Source: Mesorhizobium sp. (GTDB lineage: Bacteria > Pseudomonadota > Alphaproteobacteria > Rhizobiales > Rhizobiaceae). From it: a stretch of DNA of 64,000 nt. A program made the position numbers and the translations under genes. Below, piece after piece: positions 38,072 through 47,283 of the stretch. Below the pieces are notes generated by a model that was not told where the DNA came from, ran no database searches, and worked only from the letters and a program-made list of their open reading frames with translations. Where the stretch lies: positions 744,001 to 808,000 of the forward strand of contig SAJS01000001.1 of assembly GCA_004017535.1 (NCBI GenBank), read 5' to 3'. Each line of letters opens with the position of its first letter. The first letter of the stretch is position 1.

Positions 38072-39085
38072 ATGTTTGGAATTGACACCACCGTCCTGGC
38101 GTTCATCGTGCTCGCCGGCTTCAGCGCCGGCGCGGTGGCCTATGCTTTCCTGTTCACGCGCATCGACAACGAGAAGCAGGCGAGCAAGCGGCTCCAAACC
38201 ATCAAGACAGCCGAAACCGACAGCTCGGTGGTGAAAGCCACGCGCGATCGTGCCACGGAGGCGGTCAAGCGGCGCAAAAGTCTCCAGGACTCGCTCAAGC
38301 AGCTCGACGAGAAGCAGAAGACCAACGATCGCAACCTCAAGAAACCGCCGCTGAAGGTCCAGATCCGCCAAGCCGGCATGCAGGTCCCGATCGAGCGCTT
38401 CTACATGTACTCCGCCGTCTGCGGCATCATCCTGACGGTCCTTCTCTTCTTCGTCGGCGCGCCTCTGTGGGCCCTGCCGGGCGCTCTGCTTGTGGGCGGG
38501 CTCGGCCTGCCGCGCTGGTTCGTTTCGTTTCGCCGCACACGTCGCGTCAAGGCCTTCCTGGAAGAGTTTCCGAACGCGCTCGACATCATCGTGCGCGCGG
38601 TCAAGTCCGGTCTGCCGCTCAACGACGCGATCCGCCTGATCGCCAACGAATCGCCCGAACCGGTGCGGGCGGAGTTCCGCCGTATCGTCGATTCCCAGCA
38701 GATGGGCATGTCGGTCCCCGACGCCGCCATGCGCATGTCCGAGACCATGCCGTGCAGCGAAGCCGGCTTCTTCGGCATCGTCATCCAGATCCAGTCGCAG
38801 GCCGGCGGCAACCTGTCCGAGGCGCTGGGCAACCTTTCGCGCGTCCTGCGCGACCGCAAGAAGATGAAGGCCAAGGTCCAGGCGCTGTCGATGGAAGCCA
38901 AGGCATCCGCCGTCATCATCGGTGCCCTGCCTTTCGTCGTCGCCTTTCTCGTCTATCTGTCGAGCCCGAATTATATCATGCCTCTGTTCACCACCAGTGT
39001 CGGCAACCTGATCCTCGGCTGCTCGGGTGTCTGGATGTCGATCGGCATCCTGGTGATGCGCAAGATGATGAACTTCGAAGTATAG
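38072..39085 (+). CDS. tadB: Tad inner-membrane platform protein TadB
   Basis: 337 residues of the GspF/TadB family. An N-terminal membrane segment ('TVLAFIVLAGFSAGAVAYAFLF'), a basic cytoplasmic stretch, two central helices (about 108-150), then the T2SSF domain: 'FPNALDIIVRAVKSGLPLNDAIRLIA' and 'FFGIVIQIQSQAGGNLSEALGNLSRVLRDRKKMKAKVQALSMEAKASA', ending in further helices. Forms the membrane base with TadC above the CpaF motor. Confidence 0.95.
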   Translation: MFGIDTTVLAFIVLAGFSAGAVAYAFLFTRIDNEKQASKRLQTIKTAETDSSVVKATRDRATEAVKRRKSLQDSLKQLDEKQKTNDRNLKKPPLKVQIRQAGMQVPIERFYMYSAVCGIILTVLLFFVGAPLWALPGALLVGGLGLPRWFVSFRRTRRVKAFLEEFPNALDIIVRAVKSGLPLNDAIRLIANESPEPVRAEFRRIVDSQQMGMSVPDAAMRMSETMPCSEAGFFGIVIQIQSQAGGNLSEALGNLSRVLRDRKKMKAKVQALSMEAKASAVIIGALPFVVAFLVYLSSPNYIMPLFTTSVGNLILGCSGVWMSIGILVMRKMMNFEV

Positions 39086-39098
39086 GGGCGCGGATCCG

Positions 39099-40115
39099 GT
39101 GACAGAACAGGTCGTCAAAACACTCACCGACCCTTCCTTTCTGATCGCGATGCTGGTCGGCATCGCCGTGTTCGCGACCGTGTTTACCCTCATGCCGGCG
39201 TTCGGCGGCACGTCGCTCAAATCGCGCATGAAGTCCGTGGCGCTCGAACGCGACAGATTGCGCGCAGAGCAGCGCGCGCGGCTGGCCAGCGAGGCCGACC
39301 GGCGGCGCAAGGGCCTGCGCGAGGAACAGTCCATCGGCATGCGCAACATCGTCGACCGCCTGGATCTGAAGCGTGCGCTTGCCGATGAAAACACGATCCA
39401 GAAGCTCAAGGTCGCGGGCTTCCGCGGCCAAAACCCGCTGACGCGCTTCCTCTTTTTCCGCCTCGTCCTGCCATTCGTGGGTTTTGCGCTGGCGGCCGTC
39501 TACCTGTTCGTGCTCGGCGGCCTGCCGCAGCAGCCGGCTTTCATCAAGCTGTTCGTCTGTGTCGTCGTCGCCTATGGCGGCTTCTACGCGCCCATCCTCT
39601 ATGTCAACAACCGCGCGACCAAGCGCAAGCAGTCGATCCAGCTGGCGTGGCCGGACGCGCTCGATCTGATGCTGATCTGCGTGGAATCCGGCATGTCGGT
39701 GGAAGCGGCGCTGCGCAGGGTCGCCGACGAAATCGGCGCGCAGTCGGTCCCGCTTGCCGAGGAATTCGTGCTCACCAATGCCGAGTTGTCCTATCTGCAG
39801 GATCGCAAGATCGCTTATGAGAACCTGGCAAGCCGCACCGGCCTGGAATCGGTCAAGTCGGTGTCGCAGGCCCTGGTCCAGGCCGAACGCTACGGCACGC
39901 CGGTGGCGCATGCGCTGCGCGTGCTCGCCTCGGAAAGCCGCGACATGCGCATGAACGCGGCCGAGAAGAAGGCCGCCGCGTTGCCGCCGAAGCTCACCGT
40001 GCCGATGATCCTGTTCTTCCTGCCGGTTCTCTTCGCCATCATCCTGGGCCCGGCCGGCATCCAGGTCAGCCAGCGCGGCATCTTCGGCGACCAGCACAGT
40101 TCCTCGAGCCAATAA
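39099..40115 (+). CDS. tadC: Tad inner-membrane platform protein TadC
   Basis: 338 residues, GTG start 13 bases after tadB. Same fold as TadB: N-terminal helix (about 12-32), two helices near 120-165, T2SSF domain 'WPDALDLMLICVESGMSVEAALRRVADEIG' and 'VQAERYGTPVAHALRVLASESRDMRMNAAEKKAAALPPKLTVPMILFFLPVLFAIILGPAGIQV'. The last gene of the plus-strand pilus operon; its stop is immediately followed by a doubled palindromic repeat and then a bidirectional terminator. Confidence 0.95.
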   Translation: MTEQVVKTLTDPSFLIAMLVGIAVFATVFTLMPAFGGTSLKSRMKSVALERDRLRAEQRARLASEADRRRKGLREEQSIGMRNIVDRLDLKRALADENTIQKLKVAGFRGQNPLTRFLFFRLVLPFVGFALAAVYLFVLGGLPQQPAFIKLFVCVVVAYGGFYAPILYVNNRATKRKQSIQLAWPDALDLMLICVESGMSVEAALRRVADEIGAQSVPLAEEFVLTNAELSYLQDRKIAYENLASRTGLESVKSVSQALVQAERYGTPVAHALRVLASESRDMRMNAAEKKAAALPPKLTVPMILFFLPVLFAIILGPAGIQVSQRGIFGDQHSSSSQ

Positions 40116-40116
40116 A

Positions 40117-40217
40117 GCAATCCAGGAAAAGTGTGGCGCGGTTGTCCGCCCGGAATTGCGTAGAAAAAGAGAAGGCAATTCCAGGAAAGGTGCGGCGCGG
40201 TTTTCCGTCCGAATTGG
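40117..40217. repeat. Two tandem GCAATTCC-type palindromic repeats
   Basis: Copy 1 at 40117-40160 and copy 2 from 40175 to about 40217, 58 bases apart, both with the core 'GGCGCGGTTxTCCGxCC'. They start two bases after the tadC stop. Same family as 20285-20443 and 37959-38003. Confidence 0.85.
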
Positions 40218-40255
40218 GTAAAAGCAAACGAGAAAGGGCCGTTCGCGTCCATCAA

Positions 40256-40273
40256 AAAAGCCGCGCGGCTTTT
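40256..40273. terminator. Bidirectional terminator between tadC and tadD
   Basis: AAAAGCCGC/GCGGCTTTT, an 18-base perfect palindrome extended by an A-run on the left and T-run on the right, so it can end both the plus-strand tadC and the minus-strand tadD transcripts. Confidence 0.8.
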
Positions 40274-40305
40274 GCATTGTCGGAGCTGGCGGCGCTTGGC
40301 GTCCG

Positions 40306-41133
40306 TCAGTTCGTGGCGACTTTCGCCTTGTTCTTGTCCTGATCCTTCAGCTGGCTCCAGGCATTCTGCTGGGCAAGCATCTGACGCAGATAGGCGACGT
40401 TGGCCTGCGCCTGTTCGGGCGACAATTCCTGCGAGGCGATCTTCTCGGCCTCGTCGAAGCGGCCCTGCAGGCCCACCACGAGCGCAAGGTTCTGCCGCAC
40501 CCGGCTGTCGGCGCTGGGCTGCTGCGCGGCCGAGCGCATATAGGTCTCGGCCGTTCGCAGGTCGCCTTCGAGAACATAGGACATGCCGAGATTGGAAAGC
40601 ACCGAAGGCTCGTTCGGTTTAAGTTCCAGCGCCTTGCGATAGTCCTGCCGCGCCTCGTCCTTCTGGCCCATCTGGTCGAGGATCGCGGCTTCCGCCGACA
40701 CCAGCTTCCAGTCCGGATATTCGGGCGTCTGCGCGCGGCGCACGGCGTCGAGCGCCGGTTCGAACTGGCCGTTGGCGGCGAGCGCCTTGCCATAGGCGGC
40801 AAGCACGTCGCGATCCTTGGGATAGGCGATCGCCAGCTTGCGCATCACGGCCAGCGACTGATCGGCATCGCCATCCATCTGCAGCGCCGCCGCGAAATTC
40901 ATCGCCATGCGCTTGTCATTGGGATTGCGGGCGTATGATTCGCCAAGCCTCGACGTGGCGGTGTGCAGTTCGCCGGCCGACATCGTTTCCAGCGGCCTTC
41001 TATCGGAGCGCGAGATGGAGCCGGTGGTCATTTGGCTGGTGCTGCCGCAACCTGCCACGCTGGCTGCCAGGGCCGCCATGAAGGCCGTGCTGATCAGACG
41101 CCTGGCTCTATGGTTCAACGCTTTGATCGGCAT
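40306..41133 (-). CDS. tadD: TPR lipoprotein TadD
   Basis: 275 residues. Lipoprotein signal with lipobox 'SVAGC' (Cys29). Then tetratricopeptide repeats: 'AMNFAAALQMDGDADQSLAVMRKLAIAYPKD', 'AAYGKALAANGQFEPALDAVRRAQT', 'DQMGQKDEARQDYRKALELKPNEPS', 'SNLGMSYVLEGDLRTAETYMRSAA'. In other Tad systems TadD acts as a pilotin for the secretin. It is on the opposite strand, convergent with tadC. Confidence 0.92.
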   Translation of the reverse strand: MPIKALNHRARRLISTAFMAALAASVAGCGSTSQMTTGSISRSDRRPLETMSAGELHTATSRLGESYARNPNDKRMAMNFAAALQMDGDADQSLAVMRKLAIAYPKDRDVLAAYGKALAANGQFEPALDAVRRAQTPEYPDWKLVSAEAAILDQMGQKDEARQDYRKALELKPNEPSVLSNLGMSYVLEGDLRTAETYMRSAAQQPSADSRVRQNLALVVGLQGRFDEAEKIASQELSPEQAQANVAYLRQMLAQQNAWSQLKDQDKNKAKVATN

Positions 41134-41256
41134 CGGCGCCCGGTCTCCATTCCTGTGCGGCCATAGGCTGGCCGTCTTCCCTCCCGCAGAAATATTCTGT
41201 TAACCCTAACGGACCGTTAAGAAGCCGACTCATCCTGTTCGGCCGGAGATCATCGC

Positions 41257-42618
41257 ATGCCTGTCGAACTCGTCGAACAAAAGCCGCAAGCCGCCTTGCC
41301 TGTCTATCTGGTGGCAAAGGACGCCCTTGAGGCCGCGGCATTGCCGCCGCCCGCCATCGCCTGGGCAAGAGCCAACGGTTTTTCCGGCGAGGCAGGGCGC
41401 ACGCTGATCCTGCCTGGCGAGGGCGGCGGCCTCGCCGGCGCGCTGTTCGGCACCGGCGAAAGCGCTTTGGCCCTCGGCGCCCTCGCAAGATCGCTGCCGG
41501 AGGGCGACTGGCATTTCGCGTCGGCCCTCGCGCAGCCCGATCTCGCCGCGCTGGCGCTGGTCCTGGGCGGCTATGTCTTCACCCGCTACGGCAAGAAGCC
41601 GGGCAAGGCCTTGCGCTTTGCGCTTCCGGAGGGCGTGGACGCCGCGCATGTCCACCGCGTCGCCGACAGCGTTTTCCTGACACGCGACCTCGTCAACACG
41701 CCGACCAGCGACCTCGGTCCGGTCGAACTGGAAGAAGCCGCTCGGCAACTGGCGGCCGCCCATGCCGCCGATATTTCCGCAATCCACGGCGACGATCTTC
41801 TGGCGCGGAATTTCCCGATGATCCACGCTGTCGGCCGGGCTTCCGCAGACGCGCCGCGGCTGATCGACATGAGCTGGGGACCGAGCGCTGCGCCGAAGGT
41901 GACGCTGGTCGGCAAAGGCGTCTGCTTCGACACCGGCGGCCTCGACATCAAGCCGTCGTCCGGCATGCTTCTGATGAAGAAGGACATGGGCGGCGCCGCC
42001 AACGTGCTGGGCCTCGCTTCCATGATCATGGCGGCGAAATTGAATGTCCGGCTGCGCGTGCTGATCCCCGCTGTCGAGAATTCGATCGCCGGCAATGCCT
42101 TCCGGCCCGGCGACGTGCTGAAGAGCCGCAAGGGCATCACGGTCGAGATCGGCAATACCGACGCGGAGGGGCGGCTGATCCTGGCCGACGCGCTGGCGCT
42201 GGCCGATGAGGAACAGCCCGAATTACTGGTAGACATGGCGACGCTGACGGGCGCTGCCAGGGTCGCGCTTGGCCCCGATCTGCCGCCTTTCTACACCGGT
42301 GACGAGACGCTGGCCGCCGACATTGCCGCAGCGTCCGTCGCGGTCGAGGATCCGCTGTGGCGGATGCCTTTGTGGCGTCCCTATGATGCAAAGCTTTCTT
42401 CGAAGATCGCCGACATCAACAATGTCACCACGGACGGTTTTGCCGGCTCGATCACCGCGGCGCTTTTCCTCAAGCGCTTCGTCGAGAAGACTCACAGCTG
42501 GGCGCATTTCGACATCTTCGCCTGGAACCCGGTCGACCGCCCTTACGGCCTGACCGGCGGCGAGGCACAGGGCATTCGCGCGCTGGAGCGGGTCATCGCC
42601 GGGCGTTTCGGTGCGTAG
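41257..42618 (+). CDS. M17-family leucyl aminopeptidase
   Basis: Cytosolic two-metal exopeptidase releasing N-terminal residues. 453 residues, a little shorter than PepA. The C-terminal catalytic domain has the metal ligands in 'GKGVCFDTGGLDIKPSSGMLLMKKDMGGAA', the signature 'NTDAEGRLILADAL' and the bicarbonate-binding Arg region. The N-terminal macro-like domain is reduced, typical of the rhizobial PepB-like branch. Followed by a MarR and a NlpC/P60 gene on the same strand, a grouping I recall as common in Rhizobiales. Confidence 0.93.
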   Translation: MPVELVEQKPQAALPVYLVAKDALEAAALPPPAIAWARANGFSGEAGRTLILPGEGGGLAGALFGTGESALALGALARSLPEGDWHFASALAQPDLAALALVLGGYVFTRYGKKPGKALRFALPEGVDAAHVHRVADSVFLTRDLVNTPTSDLGPVELEEAARQLAAAHAADISAIHGDDLLARNFPMIHAVGRASADAPRLIDMSWGPSAAPKVTLVGKGVCFDTGGLDIKPSSGMLLMKKDMGGAANVLGLASMIMAAKLNVRLRVLIPAVENSIAGNAFRPGDVLKSRKGITVEIGNTDAEGRLILADALALADEEQPELLVDMATLTGAARVALGPDLPPFYTGDETLAADIAAASVAVEDPLWRMPLWRPYDAKLSSKIADINNVTTDGFAGSITAALFLKRFVEKTHSWAHFDIFAWNPVDRPYGLTGGEAQGIRALERVIAGRFGA

Positions 42619-42673
42619 CCGTAAACGCCACTACTGAAACGGAACCGAAACAATTTGCCGGCATGCTTGGGCG

Positions 42674-43024
42674 ATGTCGATCTCGATGCGCCCGAGCCAG
42701 GCCTTGCGACTGTGGCAGCAGGTGATGCTGGCCCAGGTGCGCGATGGCGAGCCCGACCTCACCATGCGGCAGACGGCGATCCTGTTCACCATCTATCTCG
42801 ATCCGCCGCCCCACACGGTGCGAGGGCTTGCAGCAAAACTCAATGTCACCAAGCCGGTCATCACCCGGGCGCTCGACACGATGGGCGCGCTGAAGCTCGT
42901 CTCGCGCCATCGCGACGAGCTCGACAAGCGCAATGTGCTCATCCGCCGCACGGTGGAAGGCGCGCTCTTTGTCGAGCGCTTCGGCGATGGTATCGTGGCC
43001 AAGGCGTACGAACTGCCCATCTGA
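42674..43024 (+). CDS. MarR-type winged-helix regulator
   Basis: 116 residues, shorter than most MarR proteins. Winged helix 'HTVRGLAAKLNVTKPVITRALDTMGALKLVSRHRDELDKRNVLIRRTVEG' with recognition helix 'KPVITRALDTM' and the wing 'DELDKRNVLIRRT'. Dimerisation helices flank it at both ends but are short. The ligand is unknown. It is between the aminopeptidase and the NlpC/P60 gene, 28 bases from the latter's start, so it may control them. Confidence 0.82.
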   Translation: MSISMRPSQALRLWQQVMLAQVRDGEPDLTMRQTAILFTIYLDPPPHTVRGLAAKLNVTKPVITRALDTMGALKLVSRHRDELDKRNVLIRRTVEGALFVERFGDGIVAKAYELPI

Positions 43025-43052
43025 CCCCATCGCCAACGACTGGATTATCGAT

Positions 43053-43913
43053 TTGACCGCAAGGGATGCCCGCCTTCACGCCTTCCGCTCCGACCTTGCC
43101 GATGCGAGGCTGAAAGGCGAAGTTGTCGCCGACCGCTTCGTCACCGGCCGCCCGGCGCGGATCACGGCCTCGGTCGCCGACCTGCGCAAGGCGCCGCGTG
43201 CCGATGCGGGCGTCAACACGCAGGCACTGTTCGGCGACGACGTGCTCGTCTTCGAGGACGCGGAAGGCTGGGCCTGGGTGCAGGCCGAGCGCGACGGCTA
43301 TGTCGGCTATGTGGCGGACAATCTTCTTGGCGCGCGCGACCATGCGCCGACTCACATCGTCTGCGTGCCGCGCACCTTCCTCTATCCCGGGCCGGATCTG
43401 CGCTTTCCGATCAGCGGACAGCTGTCGATGGGCTCGACCGTGACCGTGAGCGGCTCGGCCGAGACGCGCGGCACGAACTATGCGCTGTTGCCCTCCGGCC
43501 AGTCGATCATCGCAGGCCATGTGCGGCCGATCTCCGAGCTGGCCGACGACTATGTCACCATCGCCGAAAGTTTCCTGGGCACGCCCTATCTCTGGGGCGG
43601 TGTCTCCGGCTTCGGCATCGACTGCTCCGGCCTCGTGCAGCTCGCGATGCGCATGACGGGGAAGGATATGCTGCGCGACTCCGACATGCAGGCGGCGTCG
43701 ATCGGCACGCCCTTCGAGCCGGGTCCGGACTATACCGGCCTCCAGCGCGGCGACCTCGTCTTCTGGAAGGGCCATGTGGCGATCATGACCGACGAAAGGG
43801 ACATGGTCCACGCCAACGGCCACACGATGCTGGTCTCGCGCGAAGGGCTGAAGGAAGCGGTCGAGCGCATCGGCTATCTCTATGGCGGCCCGACTGGGTT
43901 CAGGAGGCCTTAG
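43053..43913 (+). CDS. NlpC/P60 peptidoglycan endopeptidase with SH3 domains
   Basis: 286 residues if translation starts at TTG 43053 (MTARDARLHAFRSDLAD), which gives a family-like N-terminus; the frame extends further upstream through the MarR gene, and there is no ATG in this stretch, so the start is uncertain. Two SH3-like regions ('ARITASVADLRKAPRADAGVNTQALFGDDV', 'RTFLYPGPDLRFPISGQL') precede the catalytic NlpC/P60 domain: Cys191 in 'FGIDCSGLVQLA', His241 in 'GHVAIM', then 'HANGHTM'. Cleaves D-glutamyl-diaminopimelate bonds. No signal peptide is evident. Confidence 0.88.
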   Translation: MTARDARLHAFRSDLADARLKGEVVADRFVTGRPARITASVADLRKAPRADAGVNTQALFGDDVLVFEDAEGWAWVQAERDGYVGYVADNLLGARDHAPTHIVCVPRTFLYPGPDLRFPISGQLSMGSTVTVSGSAETRGTNYALLPSGQSIIAGHVRPISELADDYVTIAESFLGTPYLWGGVSGFGIDCSGLVQLAMRMTGKDMLRDSDMQAASIGTPFEPGPDYTGLQRGDLVFWKGHVAIMTDERDMVHANGHTMLVSREGLKEAVERIGYLYGGPTGFRRP

Positions 43914-43983
43914 CCTCTTCCTCTCCCTTTTGGGGGCGAAGGAAGAATGATCCCCTTTTGTTCCGATTTTCCTTGGCGATCGC

Positions 43984-46539
43984 GTGCCGCCGCGCTACCT
44001 GTTGCGCGTGACCGAGCAGCCGCGCCTTGCCGAACAGAACGCCGCCGTCCTGCTGCCTGAGCCATTCGTCAAATGGTTCGGCGAAAAGGGCTGGTCGCCG
44101 CGTGCCCATCAGCTCGAGCTGCTGGCGAAGGCGCAAGCCGGACAATCGGTGCTGCTGATCGCGCCGACCGGCGCCGGCAAGACGCTGGCCGGCTTCCTGC
44201 CGTCGCTCACCGAACTCGCCAACCGTCCCAAGCGGAAGCCCGGCCAGGCGCATCGCGGCATCCACACGCTCTACATCTCGCCGCTCAAGGCGCTGGCCGT
44301 CGACATCGAGCGCAATCTCGGCAAGCCGGTCGAGGAGATCGGCCTGCCTGTCACCATCGAGACCCGCACCGGCGACACGCCCTCGCACAAGCGCCAGCGG
44401 CAGAAGCTGGCGCCGCCCGACATCCTGCTCACCACGCCAGAGCAGCTCGCGCTGCTGATCGCCTCGAACGGCGCGAAGCGCTTCTTCGAGGATTTGCGCT
44501 ATGTCGTGCTCGATGAGCTTCATTCGCTCGTCACCTCGAAGCGCGGGCATCTTCTGGCGCTTGGCCTGGCGCGGCTGCGCGCTTTCGTTCCCGATCTCCA
44601 GACCATCGGCCTGTCTGCCACCGTGGCACAACCCGACGAATTGCGGCGCTGGCTGGTCAGCCAGGCTTCCCCTGGTGCCATGTCCGAGCTCATCGTCGTC
44701 ACGGGCGGCGCCAAGCCAGAGATCTCGATACTCGATTCCGAAGAGCGCGTTCCCTGGGCCGGCCATTCGGCCCGCTACGCCACGCCGGAAATTTACCGCG
44801 AGATCAAGCGGCACAAGACCACGCTGCTCTTCGTCAACACCCGCAGCCAGGCCGAGCTGCTGTTCCAGGAACTATGGCGCGTCAATGAGGACACCCTGCC
44901 GATCGCGCTTCATCACGGTTCGCTGGACGTCGCCCAGCGCCGCCGCGTCGAGAAGGCCATGGGCGAGAATGCGCTGCGCGCCATCGTCGCCACCTCGACG
45001 CTCGATCTCGGCATCGACTGGGGCGATGTCGACCTGGTGGTGCATGTCGGCGCGCCGAAGGGCGCCAGCCGGCTGGCACAGCGCATCGGGCGCGCCAACC
45101 ATCGCATGGACGAGCCGTCCAAGGCGATCCTCATCCCCGCAAACCGCTTCGAGGTTCTGGAATGCCGCGCTGCGCTCGACGCCAACTATCTCGGCGCCCA
45201 GGACACGCCGCCGCTGGTCAATGGCGGCTTGGATGTGCTGGCGCAGCATGTGCTGGGTTGCGCATGCGGCGCGCCGTTCCATGCCGATGCGCTGTTCGAT
45301 GAGGTAAGGACGGCGGCGCCTTACGCCAGCCTTGATCGGCCGACATTCGACCGGGTCATCGACTTTGTCGCCACTGGCGGCTACGCGCTGAGAAATTACG
45401 AGCGCTATGCCCGCATCCGGCAGACCAGGGAAGGCTTGTGGCGGGTTTCAAATCCGGCCGTCGCCCAGCAATACAGGCTCAATGTCGGCACCATCATCGA
45501 AGTGCCGGCGCTCAATGTGCGCTACGTCCAGGCCGGCAGCCGGGGGGCAGCCTCGCGCGGCGGCAGGGTGCTGGGAAAGATCGAGGAAGCATTCCTGGAA
45601 ACTTTGACCCATGGCGACACCTTCATGTTCGCCGGCAAGATCCTGCGCTTCGAAGGCATTCGCGAGAACGAGTGCTTCGTCTCGAACGCGCCGGGCAGCG
45701 ACGCGAAAGTGCCCTATTATGGCGGCGGCAAATTCCCGCTTTCGACCTACCTGGCCGAGCAGGTTCGAGCCATGCTCGACGACCCGCAACGCTGGAAGAA
45801 GCTGCCCGAGCAGGTGGCGGATTGGCTGCGGTTCCAGGCGGACAAGTCCGTCCTGCCGAAACGCGACGACCTGTTGATCGAAACCTTTCCGCGCGGCAAC
45901 CGCTACTACCTCGTGGCCTATCCGTTCGAGGGCAGGCTTGCTCACCAGACGCTCGGCATGCTGCTCACCCGCCGGCTCGATCGCGCGGGCGCTAAGCCGG
46001 TCGGTTTCGTGGCCACCGACTATGCGCTCGCTATCTGGTCGCTGGCCGACATGGGCTGGATGTTCAAGAACAGAAAACCGTCGCTGGCCACGCTGTTCGA
46101 TCAAGACATGCTGGGCGATGATCTCGAAGCCTGGTTTGCCGACAGCTGGCTCTTGAAGCGCACCTTCCGCAACTGCGCGCTGATTTCCGGACTGATCGAA
46201 AAGCGCCACCCCGGCAAGGAGAAAAGCGGCCGCCAGGTGACCGTCTCGACCGACCTGATCTATGACGTGCTGCGCAGCCATGAACCCGACCATATTCTGC
46301 TGCAGGCCACGCGCACGGATGCCGCGACCGGGTTGCTCGATGTCAGCAGACTTGCCGAGATGCTCTCGCGCATCAGCGGTCGAATCATGCATAAGAATCT
46401 CGAGCAGATATCGCCGCTCGCCGTGCCGATCATGCTCGAAATCGGCAAGATGCCGGTCAATGGCGAGGCGGACGAGACCCTGCTGATGGATGCCGCCACC
46501 CTCGTTGAAGAGGCCATGGGGCCGGAGATGATCGACTGA
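43984..46539 (+). CDS. Ligase-associated DEXH-box helicase (Lhr-like)
   Basis: 851 residues, GTG start; an internal GTG at 44008 is possible. Superfamily 2 helicase: Walker A 'APTGAGKT' (60-67), DELH box (about 176-179), motif III 'LSATVAQPDELRRWL', motif V/VI 'ATSTLDLGIDWGDVDLVVHVGAPKG...QRIGRANHRMDEP'. A winged helix and Lhr-specific C-terminal domain follow. This family is normally encoded with an ATP-dependent DNA ligase, an exonuclease and the PdeM phosphoesterase as a DNA repair set; only PdeM is here. Confidence 0.92.
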   Translation: MPPRYLLRVTEQPRLAEQNAAVLLPEPFVKWFGEKGWSPRAHQLELLAKAQAGQSVLLIAPTGAGKTLAGFLPSLTELANRPKRKPGQAHRGIHTLYISPLKALAVDIERNLGKPVEEIGLPVTIETRTGDTPSHKRQRQKLAPPDILLTTPEQLALLIASNGAKRFFEDLRYVVLDELHSLVTSKRGHLLALGLARLRAFVPDLQTIGLSATVAQPDELRRWLVSQASPGAMSELIVVTGGAKPEISILDSEERVPWAGHSARYATPEIYREIKRHKTTLLFVNTRSQAELLFQELWRVNEDTLPIALHHGSLDVAQRRRVEKAMGENALRAIVATSTLDLGIDWGDVDLVVHVGAPKGASRLAQRIGRANHRMDEPSKAILIPANRFEVLECRAALDANYLGAQDTPPLVNGGLDVLAQHVLGCACGAPFHADALFDEVRTAAPYASLDRPTFDRVIDFVATGGYALRNYERYARIRQTREGLWRVSNPAVAQQYRLNVGTIIEVPALNVRYVQAGSRGAASRGGRVLGKIEEAFLETLTHGDTFMFAGKILRFEGIRENECFVSNAPGSDAKVPYYGGGKFPLSTYLAEQVRAMLDDPQRWKKLPEQVADWLRFQADKSVLPKRDDLLIETFPRGNRYYLVAYPFEGRLAHQTLGMLLTRRLDRAGAKPVGFVATDYALAIWSLADMGWMFKNRKPSLATLFDQDMLGDDLEAWFADSWLLKRTFRNCALISGLIEKRHPGKEKSGRQVTVSTDLIYDVLRSHEPDHILLQATRTDAATGLLDVSRLAEMLSRISGRIMHKNLEQISPLAVPIMLEIGKMPVNGEADETLLMDAATLVEEAMGPEMID

Positions 46540-46559
46540 AAGAGAGGGACGAAGAGGGG

Positions 46560-47276
46560 ATGAATTTGTCGCTGTCGCGCGCAACGCTGATCGCCGAGGC
46601 CGACCTTGTCGGCATCGCCGGCGAGCGCGCGGTCTGCGATCGGCGTGGTGTTCTCTACTTCCCCGATCTGCGCCTGCTTGCGGTCTCCGACCTGCATCTC
46701 GAAAAAGGCTCGTCCTTCGCCAGGCGCGGCGCGCTGATCCCGCCTTACGATACCGGCGCCACCTTGCTCAGGCTGCAGTCGGTGATCGCCGACTACCAGC
46801 CGCGCATCGTCGTCAGCCTGGGCGATTCCTTCCATGATGGTGGCGGCGCCGAGCGCATGCATTCGAGTTTTCGCGAACGCCTGAAAGCCATGATGGCCGG
46901 GCGCGACTGGTTCTGGGTCGCCGGCAACCACGATCCTGAAGCGCCCGCCGACCTGCCCGGCGAGACGGTGCGGGAACTTGCCGTCGGCTCGCTGCTCTTC
47001 CGCCATGAGCCGTCGAAGCTTCGCGTCGAAGGCGAGATATCAGGCCATCTCCATCCATGCGCGCGCATTGTCCAGCGCGGCCGCTCGGTCAGGCGGCGCT
47101 GCTTTGCCGGCGATGGCGGCCGCATGATCATGCCGGCCTTCGGCGCCTACACCGGCTCGCTCAACGTGCTCGACCGCGCCTATGCCGGCCTGTTCCGCCT
47201 TGAAACGCTGGTCGCCTATATGCTCGGCGCCGAGCGTATTTTTGCGATCTCCGGCTCGATGCTGCGGCCGGGCTGA
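46560..47276 (+). CDS. pdeM: Ligase-associated metallophosphoesterase PdeM
   Basis: 238 residues, 20 bases after the helicase gene. Calcineurin-like phosphoesterase motifs: 'VSDLHLEKGSSFARRG', 'VVSLGDSFHDGGG', 'WFWVAGNHDP' and 'EISGHLHPCARI', all metal ligands intact. Family members are thought to process DNA ends together with the associated helicase and ligase. Ends 7 bases from the convergent soeC-like gene. Confidence 0.92.
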   Translation: MNLSLSRATLIAEADLVGIAGERAVCDRRGVLYFPDLRLLAVSDLHLEKGSSFARRGALIPPYDTGATLLRLQSVIADYQPRIVVSLGDSFHDGGGAERMHSSFRERLKAMMAGRDWFWVAGNHDPEAPADLPGETVRELAVGSLLFRHEPSKLRVEGEISGHLHPCARIVQRGRSVRRRCFAGDGGRMIMPAFGAYTGSLNVLDRAYAGLFRLETLVAYMLGAERIFAISGSMLRPG

Positions 47277-47283
47277 TACAGCT

